Source: Sandaracinobacteroides saxicola (GTDB taxonomy: Bacteria > Pseudomonadota > Alphaproteobacteria > Sphingomonadales > Sphingomonadaceae). Taken from it: DNA of 64,000 nucleotides. A program made the translations under genes and the position numbers. Below are positions 1 to 8,810 of this stretch, one piece after another. The stretch is taken from the NCBI RefSeq assembly GCF_014117445.1, contig NZ_CP059851.1:2418001-2482000 (forward strand), in the 5' to 3' direction. The notes below the pieces were generated by a model. That model ran no database searches, was not told the DNA's origin, and was given only the letters and a program-made list of their open reading frames with translations. Position 1 is the stretch's first letter. Every line of letters starts with the position of its first letter.

Positions 1-1
1 C

Positions 2-112
2 GGCCTGTGGCGCGTCCGGCTCGGCCCCTATGCCAGCGCATCGGATGCGGCGGATGCGCTCGGCGAAGTGCAGGCCGCCGGCTATCCCGACGCGCGGATC
101 GTCAAGCCGTGA
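2..112 (+). CDS. C-terminal end of a SPOR-domain protein (partial)
   Basis: The reading frame is open from the window edge to a TGA and gives 36 residues: GLWRVRLGPYASASDA, then an alpha-helical stretch ending in ARIVKP. This matches the last strand-helix-strand unit of SPOR domains, which bind denuded septal peptidoglycan. In sphingomonads the gene before tmk is often a D-alanyl-D-alanine carboxypeptidase (DacA type) with a C-terminal SPOR domain, so that is the likely identity. The enzyme part lies outside the window and cannot be confirmed. The stop overlaps the tmk start (GTGA), implying co-transcription. Confidence 0.6.
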   Translation, partial: GLWRVRLGPYASASDAADALGEVQAAGYPDARIVKP

Positions 113-720
113 CGGGCAAGTTCATCAGCTTCGAGGGCGGCGAGGGCGCGGGCAAATCCACCCAGATCGCACGGCTGGCAGCACGGTTGCGCGCCGCCGG
201 CCGCGCGGTCACCGAAACCCGCGAACCCGGCGGCACGCCGGGCGCCGAGGCGATCCGCGCGCTGCTGGTCAGTGGAACAGCGGACCGCTGGGACGCCATC
301 ACCGAGGCACTGCTGATGAACGCCGCCCGCGCCGACCATGTCACCCGCGTCATCCGCCCGGCGCTGGCTGCGGGACAGGTGGTGCTGTGCGACCGTTATG
401 TCGATTCGACGCTGGTGTATCAGGGGCAGGCGGGCGACCTCTCCGCGCTGCGCCAATTGCATAAATATGCAACGGGCAATCTGTGGCCGGATTTGACGCT
501 CTGGCTTGATTTACCAGTGAAACAGGGTTTGATCCGTGCATCGACACGTGGCGACAGCGGGCGGTTCGAGGCAAAGGGCCTGGCGTTTCATGAACGCGTT
601 CGGGCAGGGTTCGCGGCGTTGGCCGCGGCGGAGCCGGCCCGCGTGATGCGGGTGGATGCGAGCGGCGATGAGGAGGCGGTGGCGGAGCGGGTTTGGGGGG
701 CGGTTGCGTGGCGGCTGTAG
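109..720 (+). CDS. tmk: Thymidylate kinase
   Basis: dTMP kinase phosphorylates dTMP to dTDP with ATP in the cytoplasm, an essential step of dTTP synthesis. The 203-residue product has the P-loop GGEGAGKST at residues 10-18, the TREPGG motif at 37-42 and the DRY motif at 95-97, all characteristic of the family; the length is also normal. The chosen GTG start overlaps the upstream stop as GTGA and puts the P-loop at its usual distance from the N terminus. The open frame extends further upstream, but that part does not look like a thymidylate kinase. No holB follows, although it often does in alphaproteobacteria; a tRNA on the opposite strand comes next. Confidence 0.95.
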   Translation: MTGKFISFEGGEGAGKSTQIARLAARLRAAGRAVTETREPGGTPGAEAIRALLVSGTADRWDAITEALLMNAARADHVTRVIRPALAAGQVVLCDRYVDSTLVYQGQAGDLSALRQLHKYATGNLWPDLTLWLDLPVKQGLIRASTRGDSGRFEAKGLAFHERVRAGFAALAAAEPARVMRVDASGDEEAVAERVWGAVAWRL

Positions 721-807
721 CACCGGACATTCGAACCATGGTCCCTGCGCGGCAAAGCCGCGCGAACTCGTGCGGCGGGGGAGCAAGAGAGAAAGAAGAA
801 AAAAGGA

Positions 808-834
808 AGAAAGAAAAAGGCGGGCAAAGCCCGC
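808..834 (-). terminator. Intrinsic terminator of tRNA-Arg
   Basis: Read on the minus strand, a 6-bp GC stem (GCGGGC / GCCCGC, 3-nt loop, 820-834) is followed by CCTTTTTCTTTCTTCC, a good U-rich tail. It lies about 95 nt downstream of the tRNA 3' end. The purine-rich run seen on the plus strand at 783-818 is simply the complement of this tail. Confidence 0.7.
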
Positions 835-891
835 TGTCGGACGTGTCGGTCGGCGTCGCCGCCCGCACGCCGGCCAGGCACTGCGGCGAGT

Positions 892-916
892 CGGCAAATA
901 GCTTCGCTATTTGCCG
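892..916. repeat. Perfect 11-bp inverted repeat beside tRNA-Arg
   Basis: CGGCAAATAGC, a TTC loop, then GCTATTTGCCG forms a perfect 11-bp stem. It starts 13 nt past the encoded CCA end of the tRNA and precedes the intrinsic terminator. It has no U-tail of its own, so it may be a processing hairpin or a small palindromic repeat element. No second copy was noticed in the window. Confidence 0.6.
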
Positions 917-928
917 CCGCCTTGGCCT

Positions 929-1005
929 TGGCGACCCCGGCAGGACTCGAACCTGCGACATCCCGCTTAGAAGGCGGGTGCTCTATCCAGCTGAGCTACG
1001 GGGCC
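929..1005 (-). tRNA. tRNA-Arg (anticodon TCT)
   Basis: The minus strand folds as a complete 77-nt tRNA. The acceptor stem is GGCCCCG with CGGGGTC (one G-U pair). The D-arm has AGCTCAGCTGGATAGAGC. The anticodon stem-loop is CCCGC-CTTCTAA-GCGGG with anticodon TCT at 971-969. The T-arm carries GGTTCGAGTCC, and CCA is encoded after discriminator G. It reads AGA, a rare codon in this GC-rich genome. Confidence 0.97.
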
Positions 1006-1068
1006 GGACGTTATCTTGTCGCGCATTTTATCGAAAAACCGCTTCACACTTTTTCGAATGCGCTCACC

Positions 1069-1350
1069 CTATCTGAAATTCTCGGCATAGCTTTGCAAAA
1101 TCAGCGCCTTCGCCGGTGGCGGCACGACCACGGCGCTCAAGCCGTTGCGCGCCGCATAATCCTGCGCCGCCTGGCAACTCGGAAAGGTCAGCCGCACCTG
1201 CTGCTCGGTATCGCCGCTGCCGGCCCAGCCCATCAGCGGGTCGGGCCGCTTCGCCTGCTGCGGCTCATGCTCCAGCACCCAGACACCAGCCCGCGCCTTG
1301 CCGCTCTGCGTCGCCATTTTGCCCTGAAGAAAGATGCGTGCGTCTGCCAT
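1069..1350 (-). CDS. NADH dehydrogenase (complex I) NDUFS4-like subunit
   Basis: The 93-residue product has the core of the ETC complex I subunit family (NDUFS4/18 kDa type): ARIFLQGKMATQSGKA, WVLEHEP, DPLMGWAGSGDTEQQVRL and a closing QDYAARNG segment. This accessory subunit occurs in mitochondria and many alphaproteobacteria, where it sits on the peripheral arm of complex I. The start is the ATG before ADARIFL; the longer open frame upstream is not family-like. Its start lies 10 bp past the stop of the M48 peptidase gene, so the two are probably co-transcribed even though the nuo operon is elsewhere. Confidence 0.85.
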   Translation of the reverse strand: MADARIFLQGKMATQSGKARAGVWVLEHEPQQAKRPDPLMGWAGSGDTEQQVRLTFPSCQAAQDYAARNGLSAVVVPPPAKALILQSYAENFR

Positions 1351-1360
1351 GGCGGCCGCT

Positions 1361-2563
1361 CTACTTGCTTGCGGCGCCCGAATCCACGGCTTTATCCATA
1401 GCTTTCGCCTTCCACGCCATCGCATTGCGCACGCGCCAGCTCACCGACGGGTGGCTGTAGAAGATGATCTCCTGCAAGCGGTTCGGATAGGGGTAGCGAT
1501 AGTCCGCCGTCTTCACCAGCGCAGTCGCCAGCCCGTCCGGCTCGCGCGCCAGGTTCAGCGAATAATTGTCCGCCTCGGCCTCGCTGATGCGCGTGTTGCT
1601 GTTCATCACCGGCGTCATCAGCAGCATGTAGAGCGCCAGCAGCGTCAACAGCACCGGCAGGCCGGCGGGGTCGCCGATGCCCGTCACGCCCTGCGCCCCC
1701 ATCAGCCGCGCCGCCGGCGCGAACAGCCGGTTCACCAGCCAGAACCCCAGCACCGCGATCACCACCAGCATCACCACCGCGCGCCACACATGCCCCAGCA
1801 CGTAATGGCCGATCTCATGTCCGGTCACGCCGCGCACCTCCGCCAGCGTCGCCGATTTCAGCGCCACGTCGGCGATGGCGATCCGCGCGCTGCCGCCCAA
1901 CCCGCTGACATTGGCCGTAAAATTGTTGCTCTGCCGGCTGCTGTCGAACATCACCAGCCGCGCGTCCGGAATGCCCGCCTTCGCCTTCAGCTCCTCAAGC
2001 GCCACCTTCACCGGTCCCTCCGGCAGCGGCGTGAACTTGTTGAACAGCGGCTCGATCAGCACCGGGCTGATCAGCAGCATCACCGCGATCGCCACGCCGG
2101 CAAAACCGCTGCCCCAGATCCACCAGCGTTTCGGCGCCCGCCGGATCAGCGCATAAAGCCCCATGAAGAACAGCCCGCCCAGCAGCACCGACAGCGCCAT
2201 GGACAAGGCACCTTGCCCCAGCCAGTCCGCCAGCGGCTGGCTGCTGCGGCCATAGTCCACCTCGCGCTTCCAATCCGCCCAGATCGACCAGGGCAAGCTG
2301 AGCAGCCAGCTCAGCAGGAAGAACAGCGCCCCCACCAGGAACGCCGCCAGGTTGGGCCGCGGTCGCCCCCGTTCCAGCCGGGCCCGCAGCCGCACCAGCA
2401 CGCCCCAGCGGAGCACCAGCACCGCCACCAGCGCGCCCACCACGAAATTCCACAACAACAGCCAATGGCTGCCGATGGTATAGGCTTTCGCCTTCGCCAG
2501 CTGCTCGGCGCTCAGCGCACTCATGATCACATCGGTCGCGGCCACGGGGTCGAACGCCATCAT
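1361..2563 (-). CDS. M48 family membrane metallopeptidase (Ste24/CAAX protease-like)
   Basis: A 400-residue integral membrane zinc protease. Several hydrophobic segments lie near residues 30-50, 75-95, 120-140 and 150-175. The catalytic motif VTGHEIGHYVLGH has HEIGH at about 249-253, followed by further membrane segments and the third-ligand region EAEADNYSLNLA. This is the layout of the Ste24/HtpX-type M48 family, which cleaves membrane or misfolded proteins at the cytoplasmic face. The start is the first of two adjacent ATGs, preceded by GGATGAG. It lies between hrpB and the NDUFS4-like gene in the same direction. No lipid-processing partner is visible, so the substrate is unknown. Confidence 0.88.
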   Translation of the reverse strand: MMAFDPVAATDVIMSALSAEQLAKAKAYTIGSHWLLLWNFVVGALVAVLVLRWGVLVRLRARLERGRPRPNLAAFLVGALFFLLSWLLSLPWSIWADWKREVDYGRSSQPLADWLGQGALSMALSVLLGGLFFMGLYALIRRAPKRWWIWGSGFAGVAIAVMLLISPVLIEPLFNKFTPLPEGPVKVALEELKAKAGIPDARLVMFDSSRQSNNFTANVSGLGGSARIAIADVALKSATLAEVRGVTGHEIGHYVLGHVWRAVVMLVVIAVLGFWLVNRLFAPAARLMGAQGVTGIGDPAGLPVLLTLLALYMLLMTPVMNSNTRISEAEADNYSLNLAREPDGLATALVKTADYRYPYPNRLQEIIFYSHPSVSWRVRNAMAWKAKAMDKAVDSGAASK

Positions 2564-2625
2564 CTCATCCTGTCGATCGAGCATCCCCCGCTCGACTGCA
2601 CACCTTCCACGCTGTGCCGCACCGG

Positions 2626-5052
2626 TCAAGTCCCGCGCGGTTTCGCCCGCAGCGTCGGCGGCGCTTCCCGCGGATCCTCCGGCCAGGGATGGCGCGGATA
2701 GCGGCCCCGCAGCTCCTTGCGCACCTCCGCCCAGCTTCCCGTCCAGAAGGCCGGCAGGTCGCGCGTCGTCTGGATCACCCGCCCTGCCGGAGAGGTAAGG
2801 GCCAGCGTCAGCGGCACGCGGCCGGCCATCGGATGCACCGTCAGCCCGAACAGCGCCTGCACCCGCACTTCCACCGTCGGGCCGCCATCGGCGCCATATC
2901 GAATCGCGTGCGACGACCCCGCCGGCGTCTCGAACCGCGCCGGCGCCGCCCGCTCCAGCGCCTCGCGCGTGCTCCAGTCGAGCAGGTCGTGCAGGGCACC
3001 CGCCAGCGGCACGCCTGCCAGCCGACGCGCTCCGCCGATGCGCGGCGCCAGCCAATCGTCCAGCCGCGCCAGCAGGCCATCGTCGCTGACATCGGGCAGG
3101 CCCGCCACGCCCTGGGCGGCCGCGAAGGCGATGCGCGCGCGCAGCATCACCTCGCCTTCCGGCCAGTGCAACCGCGCCAGCCCATGCGTCCGCACCGCCT
3201 CCAGCAGCAGCGCCGGCACCGCCGCCGGATCAGGCGCGGCGAGCGGCCGTCGCGCCGTGGTGATCGCCCCCAGCCGCGTGCCGCGCTCCGCCACCACCTC
3301 ATCATTCGCCGCATCATAGTGCAACCGGTCGCGCGTCTCGCCATGCGCCGCCACCCAGGCCACGGCCTCCGTCTCTCCCATCGCCGCTGCCAGCCGCACG
3401 CGGGCATTTGCCCCCGCGCCCGTCGCATCCGCCACCACCAGCCATTCGTGGCCCGCCAGCGCGTCCGATGCCTCCAACGATACCCCACGGCCATTCGCCA
3501 TCAGATAGTCCGCCGTGGCATCGGACGCCCCCGGCTTGCGGCGCCGCCGTGCCACCCGGTCGGGAAAGGCCCCGGCCAGGATCGTGGCCGTGTCCTGCAC
3601 GCCCTCCCCGCCGCCCGCCAACCGGGCCCAGCCCTCCGCCAGCCGCCGCGCCGAGGTTGCGCGCGGGGACCGGTCGCGCTCGAACAGCCGCAGCCGCTCA
3701 TCAAGGTCACTGCTCCCGCCGCCCAGCCCGCGCTCGCCCAGCAACAGTGCGATGCGCGCCGCCCTGTCCCTGTCCGTCGCCCGCAGCAGCATGTGCGCCA
3801 GCCGTGGCGGCAGCGGCAGCCGCGACAGGGCCTTGCCGTGCAGGGTCAGCCGGCCATCGCCGTCGATCGCGCCCAGCGCCAGCAATCGCTCCCGCGCTTC
3901 TGCGACCGCCGCCGCCGGTGGCGCATCCAGCCAGCGCAACGCCGCCGGATCGCGCACCCCCCACGCCGCCAGATCGAGCAGCAGCGACGACAGGTCGGCC
4001 TCCAGGATTTCCGGCGGCTCGAACGCCGGCCGGCCGGCCGTCTCCGCTGCCTCCCACAGCCGATAGGCCACCCCCGGCGCCGTCCGCCCCGCCCGCCCGG
4101 CGCGCTGCGTCACCGCCGCCTGGCTCGCCCGCTCGGTCGACAGGCGTGTCAGCCCGGCGGCCCGGTCATAGCGCGGCCGCCGCGACAGGCCGCTGTCCAC
4201 CACGATGCGCACGCCATCGATCGTCAGCGAGGTTTCGGCAATCGACGTTGCCAGGATCAGCTTGCGCGTGCCCGGCACCGCCGGTGCCAGCGCGGCGCGC
4301 TGGGCGGCCGGATCGGCCTGCCCGTGCAGCCGGTGCACCGCCACGCCATCGGGCAGCGCCAGCCGCTCCGCCGTCCGCTCGATCTCCGCAACGCCTGGCA
4401 GGAAAGCCAGGCAGTCGCCGGTTTCCTCCACCATCGCGCCGCGGATCGCCTTCGCCATGGCCTCCTCCAGCCGCTCCGCCGGATTGCGGCCGATATGCCG
4501 CAACGCCACGGCAAAGCCGCGGCCCGCGCTCTCGATCACCGGCGCATCCGCCATCAGCGCGGCAAAGCGGGCGCCGTCCAGCGTCGCGCTCATCGCCAGC
4601 AGCCGCAGGTCGGGGCGAAACCCGGCTTGCGCGTCCAGCGCCAGCGCCAGCCCCAGGTCGCCTTCCAGGTTGCGCTCATGCACCTCGTCGAAGATCACCA
4701 GCCCCACCCCCGCCAGTTCCGGATCGGCGATGATGCGGTTGCTGAACACGCCTTCGGTCAGGCATTCCACCCGGGTCGCCGCCGACACCCGGCTTTCCAG
4801 CCGGGTGCGATAGCCGAAGGTCGCGCCCACGGCCTCCCCGGCGAGCGCCGCCATCCGCTCCGCCGCCGCCCGCGCCGCCAGGCGGCGGGGCAGCAGCAAC
4901 AGGATGGAACGACCGGCCAGCCACGCCGACTCCAGCAGCGCCGGCGCCACCCATGTGGTCTTGCCGGCGCCCGGCGGCGCGATCAGGACCGCGTTGGGGC
5001 CGGTTGCCAGCGCGGACCGCAGCGCGGGCAGGGCTTCGACCACGGGGAGCAT
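2626..5052 (-). CDS. hrpB: ATP-dependent helicase HrpB
   Basis: The 808-residue product is a DEAH-type superfamily 2 RNA helicase, with Walker A APPGAGKTT (GAGKT at 28-32) and Walker B DEVH at 122-125. It has the SATLD motif III, ATSIAETSLTIDGVRIVVDSG and QRAGRAGRTAPG, then the HrpB C-terminal region ending in RGRYPRHPWPEDP. Length and order match bacterial HrpB, a helicase of poorly known role in RNA metabolism. An upstream in-frame GTG would add 14 residues, but the ATG fits the family N terminus (LPVVEALPALRSAL). It probably heads an operon with the M48 peptidase gene 62 bp downstream. Confidence 0.95.
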   Translation of the reverse strand: MLPVVEALPALRSALATGPNAVLIAPPGAGKTTWVAPALLESAWLAGRSILLLLPRRLAARAAAERMAALAGEAVGATFGYRTRLESRVSAATRVECLTEGVFSNRIIADPELAGVGLVIFDEVHERNLEGDLGLALALDAQAGFRPDLRLLAMSATLDGARFAALMADAPVIESAGRGFAVALRHIGRNPAERLEEAMAKAIRGAMVEETGDCLAFLPGVAEIERTAERLALPDGVAVHRLHGQADPAAQRAALAPAVPGTRKLILATSIAETSLTIDGVRIVVDSGLSRRPRYDRAAGLTRLSTERASQAAVTQRAGRAGRTAPGVAYRLWEAAETAGRPAFEPPEILEADLSSLLLDLAAWGVRDPAALRWLDAPPAAAVAEARERLLALGAIDGDGRLTLHGKALSRLPLPPRLAHMLLRATDRDRAARIALLLGERGLGGGSSDLDERLRLFERDRSPRATSARRLAEGWARLAGGGEGVQDTATILAGAFPDRVARRRRKPGASDATADYLMANGRGVSLEASDALAGHEWLVVADATGAGANARVRLAAAMGETEAVAWVAAHGETRDRLHYDAANDEVVAERGTRLGAITTARRPLAAPDPAAVPALLLEAVRTHGLARLHWPEGEVMLRARIAFAAAQGVAGLPDVSDDGLLARLDDWLAPRIGGARRLAGVPLAGALHDLLDWSTREALERAAPARFETPAGSSHAIRYGADGGPTVEVRVQALFGLTVHPMAGRVPLTLALTSPAGRVIQTTRDLPAFWTGSWAEVRKELRGRYPRHPWPEDPREAPPTLRAKPRGT

Positions 5053-5099
5053 CGGGCCGCGATGCCGTGGTGACCGAACCGCGTCAACCGACACAAAGA

Positions 5100-5127
5100 C
5101 CCCCGCCGGTGTCCCAACCGGCGGGGG
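5100..5127 (-). terminator. Strong hairpin downstream of the first PEPxxWA-CTERM gene
   Basis: An 11-bp perfect stem (CCCCCGCCGGT / ACCGGCGGGGG, 6-nt loop) lies 28 bp after the stop of the surface-protein gene. On the minus strand it is followed by GTCTTTGTG, a weak U tail. It would separate this gene from hrpB, whose start lies 48 bp further on. Confidence 0.65.
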
Positions 5128-5155
5128 CCTGTGCTTGCCGACGCTGTTTCGACAA

Positions 5156-5785
5156 TCAGTTCAGGACGCGCGTAACCTTGCGGCGACGTGAGGCAAAGCC
5201 GACCATGCCGAAGCCGGCGATCAGCATCGCCCAGGTGGCGGGTTCGGGCACCGCCGAGGCGGCAATGTCGTCGAACTCATAGGCCACGCCGGTTGAGGTG
5301 AACGTCAGACCGGTGATCACTTCGCCCGCGCCGGCCGTGATGAACACGCGGCGGTTGGTGATGCCGGCGCCCTGGTCGCCATTGGCCGGCGGCAGCATGC
5401 TGCCGGTGATGGTCAGCAGCGTGACGCCACCCGCACCCAGCACGTCGAGGCTGTTGTAGGTGTCGATCGAGCCCCAATAGAAGCTGATCGACCGCAGGTT
5501 GGGCGTGCTCAGCGTGGCGCTGTTCGGCGTCAGCGCGCTGGAGACATAGCCATAGCTGGTCATGTCGCCGGCCGGTGCGGCCGCGCTGCCGGTGGTGCCG
5601 GAGGTGATGGCGAGGCCACCGGTGAAGCTGTAGCCCGGCGCATTGGGGTTATCGAAATCGACGACGATGGTCTGGCCCATCGCCGGGCCGGGGTCGGGCG
5701 CACCCGCCGCCGTGATGAAGGTGACCGCCTGTGCGGCCGTCAGGGGCAGCATTGCAGCAGCCGCGATAAGGGCAAGTGTCTTCAT
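5156..5785 (-). CDS. PEPxxWA-CTERM surface protein
   Basis: A 209-residue exported protein. An N-terminal signal peptide (MKTLALIAAAAMLPLTAAQA) precedes a beta-rich, Gly/Thr/Asn-rich body. The C terminus is a PEPxxWA-CTERM signal: VPEPATWAMLIAGFGMVGFASRRRK (PEP motif, hydrophobic helix, basic tail). Such tails are recognised by exosortase systems linked to exopolysaccharide-producing bacteria. The body resembles exosortase-dependent surface proteins with a single beta-sandwich, but its ligand is unknown. ATGAAG is preferred as start because GGAGGA lies 9 nt upstream; a nearer ATG has no room for a ribosome site. The 186-bp AT-rich interval upstream holds no visible gene. Confidence 0.85.
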   Translation of the reverse strand: MKTLALIAAAAMLPLTAAQAVTFITAAGAPDPGPAMGQTIVVDFDNPNAPGYSFTGGLAITSGTTGSAAAPAGDMTSYGYVSSALTPNSATLSTPNLRSISFYWGSIDTYNSLDVLGAGGVTLLTITGSMLPPANGDQGAGITNRRVFITAGAGEVITGLTFTSTGVAYEFDDIAASAVPEPATWAMLIAGFGMVGFASRRRKVTRVLN

Positions 5786-5971
5786 GTTACGCATTCCTCC
5801 GATACCCGGGCTCCGACAGCCCGCATCCACCGTCATGCAATCATCATGCCAAGCAGTTTGGCGCGACTATTCAAAGGGTTGATGCTGAGGAAGATGAATG
5901 CGACGTAAACGATGCCGACAATAAAATCCCACTACGGTTAACACCGATTAAACCGCAACTTTATCAGATAT

Positions 5972-7741
5972 TTATCGAGCAAGAAGCTGCTCTTCCGGCA
6001 CGGCGTAAAGCGACAGCGCGCCGCGCGTGATCGGCCCCAGCAGGGCGGGCGCCGCCGGCAGCAGTTGTTCGGCAAAGAAACGCGCCGTCGCAACCTTGGC
6101 CCGCAGGAAGTCGGGATCACCCTGGGCCGCCGCCAGCTGCCCACTGGCAGCCGCCGCCTGCCGGATCAGCAACCAGCCGCCGACGGTCAGCGCGAACATC
6201 CTGAGATAGGGGGTCGCCGCGGCCGCCGTGTCCTCCAGCGCGGCACCGTCATTGCCGCTCATCCACACCGTTGCGGTCTGCAGCGCCGCCAGCGCATCGT
6301 CGAGATAGGGCGCCATCGCCCCCAGGTCGCCACCTTTCGGCAACCCGGCAAGATCCGCGCGGATGTCGGCGAACAGCCCCTGCCACCGCCCCTGCCCCAG
6401 CTTCCGGCCCACCAGGTCGAGCGCCTGGATGCCGTTCGTCCCCTCATAAATGGGCGCGATCCGCGCATCGCGCAGATGCTGCGCCGCCCCCGTCTCCTCG
6501 ACATAGCCCATGCCGCCGAACACCTGCACGGCCAGGCTGGTCATTTCCACGCCCACATCGGTCGCGAACGCCTTCGTCACCGGGGTCAAGAGATCGGCCA
6601 GGCGCGCCGCCTCCGCATCCCCGGCATGGCCGCGGTCCACCGATGCCGCGGTCAGATAGGTGATCGCGCGCGCCGCCTCGATGTTGGCCTTCATCGTCAT
6701 CAGCATGCGGCGCACATCGGCATGCTCGATGATCCGCACCGGCGCCCGCCCGCCGCCGAACTTCGCCGACTGCACGCGGGTGCGGGCGTAATCCAGCGCA
6801 TGCTGATAGGCGCGCTCCGCCACCGCCAGTCCCTGCAACCCCACATTGATCCGGGCATGGTTCATCATGGTGAACATGGCGCGCATGCCGCCGCCCTCCG
6901 CCCCCACCATGAACCCGACGCAATCGTCCCGGTCGCCAAAGCTCATGGTGCAGGTGGGCGATGCGTGGATACCCAGCTTGTGTTCGGTGGCGATCGCCCG
7001 CACATCGTTGCGCGCCCCCAGCGAGCCGTCGGCGTTCACCAGAAACTTCGGCACGATGAACAGGCTGATGCCCTTCGTCCCCGGCGGCGCGTCGGGCGTG
7101 CGTGCCAGCACCAGGTGGATGATATTGTCGGCCAGGTCATGCTCGCCCCAGGTGATGTAGATTTTCTGGCCCTTGATGCGCCAGCTGCCGTCGGCATGCG
7201 GCACCGCCAGCGTGCGCAGCGCGCCCACGTCGCTGCCCGCCTGCGGCTCGGTCAGGTTCATGGTGCCGGTCCATTCGCCGCTCACCAGCTTTTCCAGATA
7301 GAGCCGCTGCTGCTCCGGGCTGGCGTGCGCCTGCAACGCCTCGATCGCGCCGGCGGACAGCATCATGCACAGGCTGAATGCCATGTTGGCGCTCATCAGC
7401 TGCTCCATCACCGCGCACGACAGCACAAACGGCAGCCCCTGCCCGCCATGCGCCGGCGCCGCGTTCAGCCCGGCCCAGCCGCCGGCGATCCAGCTGGCAT
7501 AGGCGTCGCGGAACCCCTCCGGCATCGTGACCACGCCATCGACCGCGCGCGCGCCGACCTTGTCCCCCACGCTGTTCAGCGGCGCGAATTCACCCGCCAT
7601 CAGCCGCGCGCTTTCCGCCAGCACCGCGCCCACCAGGTCCGGCGTCGCGCCCTCAAAGCCGGGCAGCGCGGCAATCCCGGGCAGGTCGGCCACCGTTTCC
7701 AGAACGAACATCTGCTCACGAAGCGGGGCGGTATAGGTCAT
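5972..7741 (-). CDS. Acyl-CoA dehydrogenase (DmdC-like, about 590 aa)
   Basis: A 589-residue FAD-dependent acyl-CoA dehydrogenase. It shows MTYTAPLREQMFVLETV at the N terminus, NLTEPQAGSDVGALRT and WGEHDLADNIIHLVLAR in the middle beta domain, then EHKLGIHASPTC and GFMVGAEGGGMRAMFTMMNHARINVGLQGL. VFGGMGYVEETGAAQHLRDARIAPIYEGTN near residue 420 carries the usual active-site glutamate region. The long form with extra N- and C-terminal domains resembles 3-methylmercaptopropionyl-CoA dehydrogenases and related long-chain enzymes; exact substrate cannot be read. It starts 44 bp from the divergent Sua5-type gene. The ACAD-type fold is clear, the substrate is open. Confidence 0.9.
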   Translation of the reverse strand: MTYTAPLREQMFVLETVADLPGIAALPGFEGATPDLVGAVLAESARLMAGEFAPLNSVGDKVGARAVDGVVTMPEGFRDAYASWIAGGWAGLNAAPAHGGQGLPFVLSCAVMEQLMSANMAFSLCMMLSAGAIEALQAHASPEQQRLYLEKLVSGEWTGTMNLTEPQAGSDVGALRTLAVPHADGSWRIKGQKIYITWGEHDLADNIIHLVLARTPDAPPGTKGISLFIVPKFLVNADGSLGARNDVRAIATEHKLGIHASPTCTMSFGDRDDCVGFMVGAEGGGMRAMFTMMNHARINVGLQGLAVAERAYQHALDYARTRVQSAKFGGGRAPVRIIEHADVRRMLMTMKANIEAARAITYLTAASVDRGHAGDAEAARLADLLTPVTKAFATDVGVEMTSLAVQVFGGMGYVEETGAAQHLRDARIAPIYEGTNGIQALDLVGRKLGQGRWQGLFADIRADLAGLPKGGDLGAMAPYLDDALAALQTATVWMSGNDGAALEDTAAAATPYLRMFALTVGGWLLIRQAAAASGQLAAAQGDPDFLRAKVATARFFAEQLLPAAPALLGPITRGALSLYAVPEEQLLAR

Positions 7742-7785
7742 GCAAAATCCCTGTCGATTCCGGTTGCCGCGGCTATAGCGAGCCG

Positions 7786-8745
7786 ATGCAGCCGGAACAA
7801 ACCGCCCCTTTTGACACGGTGACGCGGCCCGCCGACGCCGATGGCATCGCCGCCGCCGTGGCGCTGCTGGCGGCCGGCGGCACCGTCGCGCTGCCCACCG
7901 AGACCGTCTATGGCCTCGCCGCCGACGCCGCCAATGGCGCGGCCGTCGCCCGCGTCTATGCCGCGAAGGGCCGCCCCGCGTTCAACCCGTTGATCGTCCA
8001 TGTCGCCGACCTCGCCATGGCGGAATGCTATGCCAGCTTCGACAGCCGCGCCCGCGCGCTCGCAACCGCCTTCTGGCCCGGCGGGCTGACGCTGGTGCTG
8101 CCGCTGCGCGAACGGGCGCCGGCCGCTTCGCTCGTCACCGCCGGCCTCCCCAGCATCGCGCTGCGCATCCCCGCCCATCCGGTCATGCAGGCCGTGGTCC
8201 GCGGGCTTGGCCGTGGCGTGGCCGCCCCCAGCGCCAACACCAGCGGCCGCCTGTCACCCACCCGCGCCGCGCATGTCGCCACCAGCCTCGCCGGCCGCAT
8301 CCCCCTCATCCTCGATGCCGGTCCCTGCGCGCTCGGCCTCGAAAGCAGCATCGTCTCGCTCACCGGCGAAACGCCCCGCCTGCTGCGACCCGGCGCCATT
8401 CCGCTGGAGGCCCTGCGCGCGCATCTCCCGAACCTCGCCGCCCCGGCGACGAACGACGCCGTCATCGCCCCTGGCATGACCGACAGCCACTATGCCCCCG
8501 CCAAGCCCCTGCGCCTCAACGCCGCCGCCGCCGACGCCAGCGAGTGGCACCTGGGTTTCGGCGCCATCGCCGGCGACGACAATCTCTCCCCCACCGCCGA
8601 CCTGACCGGGGCCGCCGCCCGCCTGTTCGACGCGCTGCACCGGGCGGACGCCGGCCCGCACGCCGCGATTGCCGTCGCGCCCATCCCGGAAACGGGCCTG
8701 GGGCTGGCAATCAACGACCGCCTGCGCCGTGCCGCGCATCGCTGA
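7786..8745 (+). CDS. L-threonylcarbamoyladenylate synthase (Sua5 type)
   Basis: Makes threonylcarbamoyl-AMP from threonine, bicarbonate and ATP for the universal t6A37 tRNA modification. Residues about 20-200 form a YrdC domain with GGTVALPTETVYGLAADA, KGRPAFNPLIVHV, FWPGGLTLVLP, IALRIPAHP, APSANTSGRLSPT and LGLESSIVSL. A C-terminal Sua5 domain follows, starting near PGMTDSHYAPAKPL. The 319-residue length is that of two-domain Sua5 rather than short TsaC. The partner genes tsaB, tsaD and tsaE are not in the window. Confidence 0.93.
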   Translation: MQPEQTAPFDTVTRPADADGIAAAVALLAAGGTVALPTETVYGLAADAANGAAVARVYAAKGRPAFNPLIVHVADLAMAECYASFDSRARALATAFWPGGLTLVLPLRERAPAASLVTAGLPSIALRIPAHPVMQAVVRGLGRGVAAPSANTSGRLSPTRAAHVATSLAGRIPLILDAGPCALGLESSIVSLTGETPRLLRPGAIPLEALRAHLPNLAAPATNDAVIAPGMTDSHYAPAKPLRLNAAAADASEWHLGFGAIAGDDNLSPTADLTGAAARLFDALHRADAGPHAAIAVAPIPETGLGLAINDRLRRAAHR

Positions 8746-8810
8746 GCGGAACCGCCTTGCACGAACGACAACAATCGGCATAAACTCGAGAAAAATCGGG
8801 GAGACTCGCC

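Noticed and set aside
778-820. Purine-rich simple sequence as a repeat or mobile-element end
   Set aside because: Explained as the complement of the U-rich tail of the tRNA terminator on the minus strand.
2614-5073. An 819-codon plus-strand open frame opposite hrpB
   Set aside because: Gln/Arg/Pro-rich antisense shadow of hrpB. Such frames are expected in high-GC DNA with few stop codons.
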